Position numbers and translations under genes: made by a program | NCBI GenBank assembly: GCA_035048485.1 | Contig: CM068589.1 | Coordinates: 2,668,501 to 2,732,500 of the forward strand | Direction of reading: 5' to 3' | Origin: Pteria penguin | Lineage: Eukaryota > Mollusca > Bivalvia > Pterioida > Pteriidae | DNA: 64,000 bases | Shown: positions 13,001 through 27,864 of the stretch, one piece after another | Position numbering within the stretch: position 1 is the first letter of the stretch | How the letters are laid out: the number at the start of each line of letters is the position of its first letter | The notes under the pieces: model-generated | What the model was told of the DNA's origin: nothing | The model's database searches: none | Seen by the model: only the letters and a program-made list of their open reading frames with translations

Positions 13001-16000
13001 ACTATTTATGACTATTTAGAGCACCATATTTTATCCTACATTCTGTACTATTTATGACTATTTAGAGCACCATATTTTATCCTACATTCTGTACTATTTA
13101 TGACTATTTAGAGCACCATATTTGGTCTTACATTCTGTACTATTTATGACTATTTAGAGCACTATATTTGGTCTTACATTCTGTACTATTTATGACTATT
13201 TAGAGCACCATATTTGATCTTACATTCTGTACTATTTATGACTATTTAGAGCACCATATTTGATCTTACATTCTGTACTATTTATGACTATTTAGAGCAC
13301 CATATTTTATCCTACATTCTGTACTTTTTATGACTATTTAGAGCACCATATTTTATCCTACATTCTGTACTATTTATGACTATTTAGAGCACCATATTTG
13401 GTCTTACATTCTGTACTATTTATGACTATTTAGAGCACCATATTTTATCCTACATTGTGTACTATTTATGACTATTTAGAGCACCATATTTTATCCTACA
13501 TTGTGTACTATTTATGACTATTTAGAGCACTATATTTGGTCTTACATTCTGTACTATTTATGACTATTTAGAGCACCATATTTGGTCTTACATTCTGTAC
13601 TATTTATGACTATTTAGAGCACCATACTTGGTCTTACATTCTGTACTATTTATGACTATTTAGAGCACCATATTTTATCCTACATTCTGTACTATTTATG
13701 ACTATTTAGAGCACCATATTTTATCCTACATTCTGTACTATTTATGACTATTTAGAGCACCATATTTTATCCTACATTCTGTACTATTTATGACTATTTA
13801 GAGCACCATATTTGGTCTTACATTCTGTACTATTTATGACTATTTAGAGCACCATATTTGATCTTACATTCTGTACTATTTATGACTATTTAGAGCACTA
13901 TATTTGGTCTTACATTCTGTACTATTTATGACTATTTAGAGCACCATATTTGATCTTACATTCTGTACTATTTATGACTGTTTTTAGATGGTACACTGAG
14001 CCAGAGAATTCGACCAGCTATGCCAGGTGGCTTCCCTATGCAGGCAATCTCTGTAGCAGAGAGTGGTGGTACCTACACTGTTACCATGACACCACACAAC
14101 TGTAGCTACGATGTACCACTGATCAAGCTGGCAACTGGACAGGTAACTGCTGACTACACAGCTTACTTTGCCATAGAAACTTCAATGTTAATCTCACTTT
14201 CTAAATTTTTGTAACTTGAATTAAAGTTAAGCGCATTCAGCTGTGTATGAAGCAATGATTTTCCTTACAATCTGACAGGGAAGAAAGTTTTAACATGCAT
14301 ATATACTGCTTGCATTTTGTTATTTCTTTAATTATCTTTCAGAAAATGAGTAAAATTACTTTAAGACTTATTACTGAATAAACAAATAATAATCAGAGCA
14401 GCCCAGGTGACAGGTTTGTTACCTTGATTGCTTCAGAGGACATAGAATGAATGTTTGAGAACTTCATAGGGCTAGTTACTGATAAATTTAGGTAGACACT
14501 GGTAGGTAGACTTTAGGTAGACACTGTTAGGGTCTGGTTTTGAATGAAAAATACATGATTTGAGTGGAAGCTTGTTATAAATTAAATTGCTTTATATACA
14601 ATGTCTTTGGTGGTATCTCAGTATTTGTATATCGTCTGTTTGTAGTCATCTGCTTCCAACCTGGTTACTAGTACCTCTTCCACTTCAACCTTGACCGTAT
14701 CAGGTGGTTCCGTTACCTTGGCAACAACACGTACCAGTGCAGCCTCTCCTCCAGTGACTGGTTCTGTAGATGTCTCTTTCGAGGGCAACAGTGTCAGTAA
14801 GTGTAGAATCGTAATTTAGTGTTCACTTGAATTGACTTTGATGATATTTCATTCCGCATTTTCTTTCTCAGTAAATATAACTTCATAAAGTTATTTAGCT
14901 CCTCAGTAATTTATGGCTATCGATATCATTTCACATTCAAATTAAATTGTGGCATGAAACAGATGGAAATTCTGACAAGGAACAGGGTATTAACAAGTCT
15001 GAGTTGGAATTCTGAATTAGGGAAGTACAAAGATACCTGCGAAGTTATGGGTTTTGATTGAATGAACTACTTTGTTGTAGTATCTTTAAGAGTAAAAACA
15101 AAGTATGTAAATATGGACCTACATAAGAGAGAAAACAAAATAAACATAAAATTCTTAAATGTCTACCTACCCACTTGCAGGAGGTAGCTGGTTCTGAAAA
15201 CAGCAAATCAGTGAGATTAAGTATAGCTTAGGACAACTATATGTAGGAGCAGAAGGAAAGTAATTATCACTATAAAAATATAATTATACATCAATCATTT
15301 TCTTTGTAGCCGTCCCAACTACAGCTTCGGCACAAGAAGTACAGGACATTCTGTCAACTATTCCCAACATCGGTACTATTAATGTTACCAAGACCGGCGA
15401 CTGTGCCAACTTCAACTGGGCCATCAAGTGGCTGACTCGGACTGGAAACCTAGATCCTGTCGTGGTTTGTACTAAATATTTAATCCAGATGTCAAAAATG
15501 AGCCAGAGTCGTTATTTCAAATTAAGGCTAGTACAAGAAGGTCAGATGTTGTAGTCTTGAGTCTGAATATGTGCCATGTCAGGATCCTTAACAATCAATA
15601 TTTTCATCCAAAACTTTAAAGAAAAAAAAAAGGTATCAGAAAAATACATCATTTTCCAGACATTACAAATTAAGACAGAGTTATGATTAGAGTGTTGGTC
15701 ACTCTGGCTTTCTCAATATTCTGGATAGCCTGATTGAGAACTGGGGCCGATACACATTCTGCTGCATTTTATTGAGGAATCACAGGAGAGATGATCATTG
15801 TTAAACAATAGATAAACAAAGACTTTGAATGTTGTGTAATTTTTCAGGTGGATGGTACCAATCTGGTAGGGATTAATGCTCAGGCTGTACAGGAGACAAA
15901 CAGTAATGGAGGACTTTGGTATGATCCTATTCCAGGTGACCTCCTCAGGAGGGCGGAAACCGTGCCACAGGTCATGGCATACATCAATGACATTCCAACT

Positions 16001-19000
16001 CATTGCTCCGGCAACTGTGGGTACCAATGGCTTAACTCGGCTACACCTACGGTCACCAGTATATCGCCTTCCTCAGGTTGATTATTATTTTCTACTCCGA
16101 TAGATAAAATTTTTTTCATATGAAATATGTTAAAATGTTTGGTCATTGGTCTGCATTGCATCACAGTGATTATTCCTGCATGCCAGAAGTAATCTATCTG
16201 AACTTTTTATCTACATTTCACCCCCACATAAAGCAGTGAGGGATCTTATTTGCCACGTATGCTCTGACTCGTTGGTTTTTGCTGTCTTATCCAAAACACA
16301 GGACAAAGACAAATTGAGACTTACACTTCGGCTTTCTTGTTTGAAAGCCCAACTTACTCCTTAAGATCTGTTCTAGTCCTGTATGTTGTAAATATGTTTG
16401 TCAGTTGGTAAAGAGGACATCATATCATAAAAAATTGCTTTGATGAATGTGAAATGTGGGATTCATTAAAAAAAGATTTGTCTCTCTCCATTCCTCTTAT
16501 GACTTGAGTATCTTTAATGACCAAGTGGACTTCATGCCCAAGTGGACTTCATGCCCATGTGGACTTAATGATCAAGTGGGCGTTATGACCTAATGGATTC
16601 AATAATTACAGAATAAAGGCCGATGTAGAAGAGATAGTCTTATATACTGCTACCGTGGATTTTGATCTAGTCTTATTTTTGACGATTCTATTTTTTTTAT
16701 GTTCTATTTTTGATGATCCTGTTCTATTTTTGACGATCCTGTTCTTATTTTTGATGATCCTGTTCTATTTTTGACGATCCTGTTCTATTTTTGACGATCC
16801 TGTTCTATTTTTAGGAACTTCTGGATCAACATTAGTCATCAGTGGGTCAGGATTCAGTACAACAACCTCCGACAACGAGGTCACCATTGGTGGCGTAGCA
16901 TGCACAGTAACCGCGGCAACAGCCAGTCAGCTCAGCTGTACTGTAGGTGATGGGAGTGGTACAGGTCAGGTAGCAGTAAAGGTGGCAGCCAAGGGTTTGG
17001 CGTCTGGTAGCCAATCCTTTACCTACACCTCTGGAGTCGCCAGCGTCTCACCAACCCAGGGAAGCTTGGGAGGTCAGTACATCTCTCATATTTGTATTCT
17101 TTAAATTTTAAATAAAGCAATGTTTTCAATATGTCAAGTGTGATTGCAGTCTCTACATGTAGTGTTGTTTGGTTTTCGTTCTTTTTGGGAAAGTCTACCA
17201 GCATAGGAGGGAGGTCAGTGGGAAGGTCTACCAGTGTATATGTGGGAGGTCATTGGGAAGGTCTTCCAGTGTACATATGGGAAAGTCTTCCAGTGTACAT
17301 GTTAGAGTTCAGTGGGAAGGTCTACCAGTGTACATGTTGGAGGTCAGTGGGAAGGTCTACCAGTGTACATGTGGGAGGTCAGTGGGAAGGTCTACCAGTG
17401 TACATGTGGGAGGTCAGTGGGAAGGTCTTCCAGTGTACATGTGGGAGGTCAGTGGGAAGGTCTACCAGTGTACATGTGGGAGGTCAGTGGGAAGGTCTAC
17501 CAGTGTACATGTTAGAGTTCAGTGGGAAGGTCTACCAGTGTGCATGGTGGAGGTCAGTGGGAAGGTCTACCAGTGTACATGTTGGAGGTCAGTGGGAAGG
17601 TCTTCCAGTGTGCATGGTGGAGGTCAGTGGGAAGGTCTACCAGTGTACCGGGTATGTGTGGGAAGTCAGTGGGAAGGTCTACCAGTGTACATGTTGGAGG
17701 TCATTGGGAAGGTCTACCAGTGTACATGTGGGAGGTTAGTGGCAAGGTCTACCAGTGTACATGTAAGAGATTGATGGGTTCTTTTTGGTATTATAGTGAG
17801 TGAGTACCTCTTGGTATTATAGTGAATACCTCTTGGTATTATAGTGAATACCTCAAGTTTATTTTGTACAATCCTAATATTTAAATCATTATCAGAAAGA
17901 ATGAGAAAAAAATAATCTGAAATTTAAACATTTATGAATGTTCTAGTGTAATTTTCTTGACACCAGGTGGCACTAAATTGACTGTACTTGGATCTGGTTT
18001 TGCTACTGATGCCACAGTTACCGTGGGAACCAGTACCTGTGATATACAGACGCAGTCCTTTACAAAAATTGTGTGTCTTACAGCAGCTGTGAGTATGACG
18101 ATATATCAGATCATTAAACAGGGGACCTTGGTGAATGTAGACTGTGATAAGCACAATATATCATCAGATCAATACACAGGGGACCTTGGTGACTGTAGAC
18201 TGTGATAAGCACAATATATCATCAGATCAATACACAGTGGGCCTTGGTGACTGTAGACTGTGATAAGCACAATATATCATCAGATCAATACACAGTGGGC
18301 CTTGGTGACTATAGACTGTGATAAGCACAATATATCATCAGATCAATACACAGGGGACCTTGGTGACTGTAGACTGTGATAAGCACAATATATCATCAGA
18401 TCAATACACAGTGGGCCTTGGTGACTGTAGACTGTGATAAGCACAATATATCATCAGATCAATACACAGTGGGCCTTGGTGACTGTAGACTGTGATAAGC
18501 ACAATATATCATCAGATCAATACACAGGGAGCCTTGGTGACTGTAGACTGTGATAAGCACAATATATCATCAGATCAATACACAGGGGGCCTTGGTGAAC
18601 TGTGATAAGCACAATATATCATCAGATCAATACACAGGGGGCCTTGGTGAACTGTGACAAGCACAATATATCATCAGATCAATACTCAGGGGAACTTGGT
18701 GGTGACTGTGATAAGCACAATATATCATCAGATCAATACTCAGGGGGCCTTGGTGACTGTAGACTGTGATAAGCACAATATATCATCAGATCAATACACA
18801 GGGGACCTTGGTGACTGTAGACTGTGATAAGCACAATATATCATTAGATCAATACACAGGGGGCCTTGGTGACTGTAGACTGTGATAAGCACAATATATC
18901 ATCAGATCAATACACAGGGGGCCTTGGTGACTGTAGACTGTGATAAGCACAATATATCATCAGATCAATACACAGGGGGCCTTGGTGACTGTAGCTGTGA

Positions 19001-22000
19001 TAAGCACAATATATCATCAGATCAATACACAGAGGGCCTGGGTGACTGTAGACTGTGATAAGCACAATATATCATCAGATCAATACACAGGGGGCCTTGG
19101 TGACTGTAGACTGTGATAAGCACAATATATCATCAGATCAATACACAGGGGGCCTTGGTGACTGTAGCTGTGATAAGCACAATATATCATCAGATCAATA
19201 CACAGAGGGCCTTGGTGACTGTAGACTGTGATAAGCACAATATATCATCAGATCAATACACAGGGGGCCTTGGTGACTGTAGACTGTGATAAGCACAATA
19301 TATCATCAGATCAATACACAGGGGGCCTTGGTGACTGTAGCTGTGATAAGCACAATATATCATCAGATCAATACACAGGGGGCCTTGGTGACTGTAGACT
19401 GTGATAAGCACAATATATCATCAGATCAATACACAGTGGGCCTTGGTGACTGTAGACTGTGATAAGCACAATATATCATCAGATCAATACACAGGGGACC
19501 TTGGTGACTGTAGACTGTGATAAGCACAATATTTCATCAGATCAATACACAGGGGGCCTTGGTGACTGTAGCTGTGATAAGCACAATATATCATCAGATC
19601 AATACACAGAGGGCCTTGGTGACTGTAGACTGTGATAAGCACAATATATCATCAGATCAATACACAGGGGGCCTTGGTGACTGTAGACTGTGATAAGCAC
19701 AATATATCATCAGATCAATACACAGGGGACCTTGGTGACTGTAGACTGTGATAAGCACAATATATCATCAGATCAATACACAGGGGGCCTTGGTGACTGT
19801 AGACTGTGATAAGCACAATATATCATCAGATCAATACACAGGGGACCTTGGTGACTGTAGACTGTGATAAGCACAATATATCATCAGATCAACACACAGG
19901 GGGCCTTGGTGACTGTAGACTGTGATAAGCACAATATATCATCAGATCAATACACAGGGGACCTTGGTGACTGTAGACTGTTATAAGCACAATATATCAT
20001 CAGATCAATACACAGGGGGCCTTGGTGACTGTAGACTGTGATAAGCACAATATATCATCAGATCAATACACAGGGGACCTTGGTGACTGTAGACTGTGAT
20101 AAGCACAATATATCATCAGATCAATACACAGGGGACCTTGGTGACTGTAGACTGTGATAAGCACAATATATCATCAGATCAATACACAGTGGGCCTTGGT
20201 GACTGTAGACTGTGATAAGCACAATATATCATCAGATCAATACACAGGGGGCCTTGGTGACTGTAGACTGTGATAAGCACAATATATCATCAGATCAATA
20301 CACAGGGGACCTTGGTGACTGTAGACTGTGATAAGCACAATATATCATCAGATCAGTACACAGGGGACCTTGGTGACTGTAGACTGTGATAAGCACAATA
20401 TATCATCAGATCAATACACAGGGGACCTTGGTGACTGTAGACTGTGATAAGCACAATATATCATCAGATCAATACACAGGGGGCCTTGGTGACTGTAGAC
20501 TGTGATAAGCACAATATATCATCAGATCAATACACAGGGGGCCTTGGTGACTGTAGACTGTGATAAGCACAATATATCATCAGATCAATACACAGGGGGC
20601 CTTGGTGAACTGTGATAAGCACAATATATCATCAGATCAATACATAGTGGGCCTTGGTGAACTGTGATAAGCACAATATATCATCAGATCAATACACAGG
20701 GGGCCTTGGTGACTGTAGACTGTGATAAGCACAATATATCATCAGATCAATACACAGGGGACCTTGGTGACTGTAGACTGTGATAAGCACAATATATCAT
20801 AAAATCAATACACAGGGGGCCTTGGTGACTGTAGACTGTGATAAGCACAATATATCATCAGATCAATACACAGGGGACCTTGGTGACTGTAGACTGTGAT
20901 AAGCACAATATATCATTAGATCAATACACAGTGGACCTTGGTGACTGTAGACTGTGATAAGCACAATATATCATCAGATCAATACACAGGGGGCCTTGGT
21001 GACTGTAGACTGTGATAAGCACAATATATCATCAGATCAATACACAGGGGACCTTGGTGACTGTAGACTGTGATAAGCACAATATATCATCAGATCAATA
21101 CACAGGGGGCCTTGGAGACTATAGACTGTGATAAGCACAATATATCATCAGATCAATACACAGGGGGCCTTGGTGACTGTAGACTGTGATAAGCACAATA
21201 TATCATCAGATCAATACACAGGGGGCCTTGGTGACTGTAGCTGTGATAAGCACAATATATCATCAGATCAATACACAGTGGGCCTTGGTGACTGTAGACT
21301 GTGATAAGCACAATATATCATCAGATCAATACACAGGGGACCTTGGTGACTGTAGACTGTGATAAGCACAATATATCATCAGATCAATACACAGGGGGCC
21401 TTGGTGACTGTAGCTGTGATAAGCACAATATATCATCAGATCAATACACAGAGGGCCTTGGTGACTGTAGACTGTGATAAGCACAATATATCATCAGATC
21501 AATACACAGAGGGCCTTGGTGACTGTAGACTGTGATAAGCACAATATATCATCAGATCAATACACAGGGGGCCTTGGTGACTATAGACTGTGATAAGCAC
21601 AATATATCATCAGATCAATACACAGAGGGCCTTGGTGACTGTAGACTGTGATAAGCACAATATATCATCAGATCAATACACAGGGGGCCTTGGTGACTGT
21701 AGACTGTGATAAGCACAATATATCATCAGATCAATACACAGGGGGCCTTGGTGACTGTAGACTGTGATAAGCACAATATATCATCAGATCAATACACAGG
21801 GGGCCTTGGTGACTGTAGACTGTGATAAGCACAATATATCATCAGATCAATACACAGGGGACCTTGGTGACTGTAGACTGTGATAAGCACAATATATCAT
21901 CAGATCAATACTCAGGGGGCCTTGGTGACTGTAGACTGTGATAAGCACAATATATCATCAGATCAATACACAGTGGGCCTTGGTGACTGTAGACTGTGAT

Positions 22001-25000
22001 AAGCACAATATATCATCAGATCAATACACAGGGGACCTTGGTGACTGTAGACTGTGATAAGCACAATATATCATTAGATCAATACACAGGGGGCCTTGGT
22101 GACTGTAGACTGTGATAAGCACAATATATCATCAGATCAATACACAGGGGGCCTTGGTGACTGTAGACTGTGATAAGCACAATATATCATCAGATCAATA
22201 CACAGGGGACCTTGGTGACTGTAGACTGTGATAAGCACAATATATCATCAGATCAATACACAGGGGACCTTGGTGACTGTAGACTGTGATAAGCACTATA
22301 TATCATCAGATCAATACACAGGGGGCCTTGGTGACTGTAGACTGTGATAAGCACAATATATCATCAGATCAATACACAGGGGACCTTGGTGACTGTAGAC
22401 TGTGATAAGCACAATATATCATCAGATCAATACACAGGGGACCTTGGTGACTGTAGACTGTGATAAGCACAATATATCATCAGATCAATACACAGGGGGC
22501 CTTGGTGACTGTAGACTGTGATAAGCACAATATATCATCAGATCAATACACAGGGGGCCTTGGTGACTGTAGACTGTGATAAGCACAATATATCATCAGA
22601 TCAATACACAGGGGGCCTTGGTGACTGTAGACTGTGATAAGCACAATATATCATCAGATCAATACACAGGGGGCCTTGGTGAACTGTGATAAGCACAATA
22701 TATCATCAGATCAATACACAGTGGGCCTTGGTGAACTGTGATAAGCACAATATATCATCAGATCAATACTCAGGGGAACTTGGTGGTGACTGTGATAAGC
22801 ACAATATATCATCAGATCAATACACAGGGGGCCTTGGTGACTGTAGACTGTGATAAGCACAATATATCATCAGATCAATACACAGTGGGCCTTGGTGACT
22901 GTAGACTGTGATAAGCACAATATATCATCAGATCAATACACAGGGGGCCTTGGTGACTGTAGACTGTGATAAGCACAATATATCATCAGATCAATACACA
23001 GGGGACCTTGGTGACTGTAGACTGTGATAAGCACAATATATCATCAGATCAATACACAGGGGGCCTTGGTGACTGTAGACTGTGATAAGCACAATATATC
23101 AGATCAATACACAGGGGGCCTTGGTGACTGTAGACTGTGATAAGCACAATATATCATCAGATCAATACACAGGGGGCCTTGGTGACTGTAGACTGTGATA
23201 AGCACAATATATCATCAGATCAATACACAGGGGGCCTTGGTGACTGTAGACTGTGATAAGCACAATATATCATCAGATCAATACACAGGGGGCCTTGGTG
23301 ACTGTAGACTGTGATAAGCACAATATATCATTAGATCAATACACAGGGGACCTTGGTGACTGTAGACTGTGATAAGCACAATATATCATCAGATCAATAC
23401 ACAGGGGGCCTTGGTGACTGTAGACTGTGATAAGCACAATATATCATCAGATCAATACACAGGGGGCCTTGGTGACTGTAGACTGTGATAAGCACAATAT
23501 ATCATTAGATCAATACACAGGGGGCCTTGGTGACTGTAGACTGTGATAAGCACAATATATCATCAGATCAATACACAGGGGGCCTTGGTGACTGTAGACT
23601 GTGATAAGCACAATATATCATCAGATCAATACACAGGGGGCCTTGGTGACTGTAGACTGTGATAAGCACAATATATCATCAGATCAATACACAGTGGGCC
23701 TTGGTGACTGTAGACTGTGATAAGCACAATATATCATCAGATCAATACACAGGGGGCCTTGGTGACTGTAGACTGTGATAAGCACAATATATCATCAGAT
23801 CAATACACAGGGGACCTTGGTGACTGTAGACTGTGATAAGCACAATATATCATCAGATCAATACACAGGGGGCCTTGGTGACTGTAGACTGTGATAAGCA
23901 CAATATATCATCAGATCAATACACAGGGGGCCTTGGTGACTGTAGACTGTGATAAGCACAATATATCATCAGATCAATACACAGAGGGCCTTGGTGACTG
24001 TAGACTGTGATAAGCACAATATATCATCAGATCAATACACAGGGGACCTTGGTGACTGTAGACTGTGATAAGCACAATATATCATCAGATCAATACACAG
24101 GGGACCTTGGTGACTGTAGACTGTGATAAGCACAATATATCATCAGATCAATACACAGGGGGCCTTGGTGACTGTAGACTGTGATAAGCACAATATATCA
24201 GATCAATACACAGTGGGCCTTGGTGACTGTAGACTGTGATAAGCACAATATATCATCAGATCAATACACAGGGGACCTTGGTGACTGTAGACTGTGATAA
24301 GCACAATATATCATCAGATCAATACACAGGGGGCCTTGGTGACTGTAGACTGTGATAAGCACAATATATCATCAGATCAATACACAGTGGGCCTTGGTGA
24401 CTGTAGACTGTGATAAGCACAATATATCATCAGATCAATACACAGGGGACCTTGGTGACTGTAGACTGTGATAAGCACAATATATCATCAGATCAATACA
24501 CAGGGGGCCTTGGTGACTGTAGACTGTGATAAGCACAATATATCATCAGATCAATACTCAGGGGAACTTGGTGGTGACTGTGATAAGTACAATTTCATCA
24601 GATCAATACACAAGGGCAATGTTCTTTTCTCAACATTTTCTAACATTCATGAAGATAATGAGTGTATACATATGTCTATGTTTTTAGTTTTAAGGTTGGA
24701 AATTTGAGGAAAAAACCATTTTAAATTTGAGGATTTGTAGCTGTATTTGTTTGACTTTGCAGGGTACAGCAGGCACAGTAGATGTACACGTGAATCAGTA
24801 TGGAACACAGCTGACCAAGAGTTCAGGATTCACCTACGATGGAAGTATTACTGCTTCTATCTCCTCCGCCTCCACATCCACTTCATCCGTCACAGGTAAG
24901 GCTTTATTATTATCATATATCTCTGCTTCTGTCTCCTAAACCTCCACATCCACTTCATCCGTCACAGGTAAGGCTTTATTATATCATGCTCTTGAAATAT

Positions 25001-27811
25001 TATGTTGATTGTATCACAGAACAAAGGACACATCATGAACTTAGAATCCTTCATCAACAAACATGAACTCAGAAATGCTACACTAAATTTAGCATGTGTA
25101 TGTGAGTGTGTGTGTGTGTGGGGGGGGGGGGGTAAAAAGTCTGGCAAGAGTATACAGACTCAAACCAGAAAATAAGTCATATTAAGGCAACTACATTGAA
25201 TTTATTGTTCATTGTTTATCCCTAAGTTTTCAAGTAAAACTTTTCCTGAGACTTTAATTCTGAGTCATTTATGACGTCATAAATCCAGGTGAAAAAATAT
25301 GAATCTGATACTGAATAAAGGTCTTTCTTTTAACTGCGGAGCTGTAACATTAGACGGCAAATTGATTACATTCCCTCCAAATTTAACACAATGTCATTAT
25401 AAGGTAATTTGACGTCATTCTGATCTATTTTGTCCGATACATGATATGTCTTTTGTATCACAGGTGGAGGAACGCTGACTCTCTCTGGATCGGGTTTTGG
25501 TACCCAGTCTTCAGACACCATCCTGAAAGTTGGCGACAAGGAAGCTACCATAACTTCATACTCGGCAACATCCGTGGTGGCAACACTCCCCGCCCAGGGA
25601 CCTGGCACATACAAAGTCAAGCTATCGACAGGAACCAGTGGTTATGCACAGTACTCTGGGTAAGAACGAAGTGGGATATTTATACTAGAAGAGATGATAG
25701 AATATTATTATTAGCAATAAAAAACAAAATCTTTAGTGATAGTAAGAAAAACAGTAATTACAAAAACAAAATCACTAGTTATGGAAACATGAGCCATGAG
25801 AATGCAATCACTAGTCTTGAAAAAAAAAACCCTAACCATAAAAATAAAATCACATATACTGTGTACTGTATTTAAAATACATATTACCTTTATTCTATTT
25901 ACCTTTACCACTGTAAGATATACAGGAGGGTTCTCTTTGGTATTTTGCTCACCAGAGCCGAAGTTGATGGTGTATTGTCCATCCTGAATGATAACAAATA
26001 TATGTTTATTTATAGATCTGGTGACCTTGACATTACTTACAAACTGAAGGTGACAAACATCTACCCGACAAGTGGCTCTGTCTATGGCGGTACAGTTGTC
26101 ACGGTAACTGGTGAAGGCTTTGGTACAGATAAATCTCTTCTGGAGGCAAAAGTTGGATCCCACATTTGCACCATTACAGGAACAGTAACGGATACACAGT
26201 TCAAATGCCAGATAGCCGAAACTGGATCACTCCATACTATCACAAACCAGGGATCGTCTGCCTGTAAGTAACAAGTGGCTACCTCTATGTTGGAATTCTA
26301 GTCAGTGATTTCAATAATAATGCAAAATAAAGATACAGGAAATGAAAGTGTATGTCTTGTCAAATTAGGGTAACTAAAGAGAGTGTAAATAGGCTGTTTT
26401 CAGTATTACAGTAATAAAAAGAAATTAAACTTGTATCCAAATAAAGAACTATAATGTGAAAAAAAAATTAATGGTATCCTTCATTACAATTGAAAAAGTT
26501 CATTTAAACCATCTGTACTCTGTTATCTTCAAAAATTTCTTTACCATTTTATCATACAAAGAGACTGACAACAAGGAGTATTGTTCTGTTATGTGTTGAC
26601 TTATTCCTCGGAGATTGAATTTGTCAAATCCTTTACTGTGAACTGTCATTGCCCACGATTAGAAACTTCCCTTCTTGGGATTTACATTTTAATTCTGATT
26701 TGTCTGTCTTGTACGATGATTGAAGCCACGCTAAGGTCATATGAGCTACATGATGGTAGCCAGTGTTTAGCACTAGATATCATGGAGTGGGTAATTACAT
26801 AAGCTCAGTAGGTAGTGTGCTTCACATGAGATGAGAGATCAAGGGTTCAAATCCAACTGACAACCGATAGGTGTCCTGTATTGTGGATGAAACCATGAAA
26901 GCCAAGACCCAGAATCATCGTAGAGGTTGCCACATAAAGTGATCCTCATTGGTTCAGACGAGTCTGTTACGGAGACTGGAATTTGTGTGTCGTACATCAG
27001 ACAGCCCTGTCAGTAGTAGGGGAGAAGATCTTGATGTGATGTTGAGGACAAATAAACTGACCTGAAAAGTAAATACTGAACTATTTTTGTCTCCTCTCTC
27101 TCCAGCCCATGGGGTAGGGTATGCCTGGGATCATCCTTCCCTGAACGCACAAGTTGGAGACAATATTAAGTGGAAGTGGTGGACGTCGGCACAACTGGCT
27201 GGAAAGATTAAGTACGGAGTGTACCAGACACAGGATGCTACTTCCACAACAACAGCCACCGATGGCTTCTCCAGCGGTGCCAACAAAGTGTCATCAGGTA
27301 ACAACTTTCACAATTTTCAAAGTTTCATCGCAGATTTAGCAATTGAATTTTTGCAACTGTTGAATGTGAATTATTGTTTGTTCTTTACAAAATTGCAATT
27401 TTCACAGGTTTATTGTGTAAAGAAATCTAGTCCTCGGTAGGTCTCTACTTGCCATTAACATGGGGGCTTACCCATAACATGGTAGATTGACAGCAAAGTG
27501 TTATCTTTCATTAGTAGTTCTGCTATATATGATGAAGATTTGAATGTAGCATAAACAACAAGCAAGACTTTTAAACTTTTCCCAATATTGTAGGATCGTA
27601 CACCTATCAAGTGACGTCTGCTGGGAGTAAACACTACTGGAGCGGCGTAGTCGACACAACCCTCGGCATCAGTCTACGAGGAGTACTGAATGTCACAGAG
27701 CGTGCTCAAAGTGTTGAAGATTTTTCGTTGAAAAGATCCAGTTTTGAAGCTGAATATGAAACATCATCAGGTAAGTTACTCTTGGAAAGTCACCAACCTG
27801 TAGTAAATAAT

Positions 27812-27864
<53 letters not shown>

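Larger units (their letters stand above)
16077..16814. other. Intron 14: SINE fragment and two short arrays
   Basis: It contains a fragment of the minus-strand SINE family (about 16205-16330, sharing AAAGCAGTGAGGGATCTT), a 17-bp repeat of CAAGTGGACTTCATGCC type at about 16520-16600, and the 20-bp array that runs to the acceptor. Confidence 0.78.

Noticed and set aside
17131..17803. Overlapping open frames of about 200 codons on the plus strand
   Set aside because: They are translations of the 35-bp minisatellite in three frames. The peptide is a pure repeat, and the region lies inside intron 15 between well supported exons.
10377..24612. CRISPR-like look of regularly spaced repeats
   Set aside because: The units are head-to-tail tandem repeats without unique spacers, and the context is a spliced eukaryotic gene.
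25711..26163. Minus-strand open frame of 150 codons
   Set aside because: It runs antisense over the clear IPT exon 19 and adjoining A/T-rich intron; no domain or family pattern is visible.
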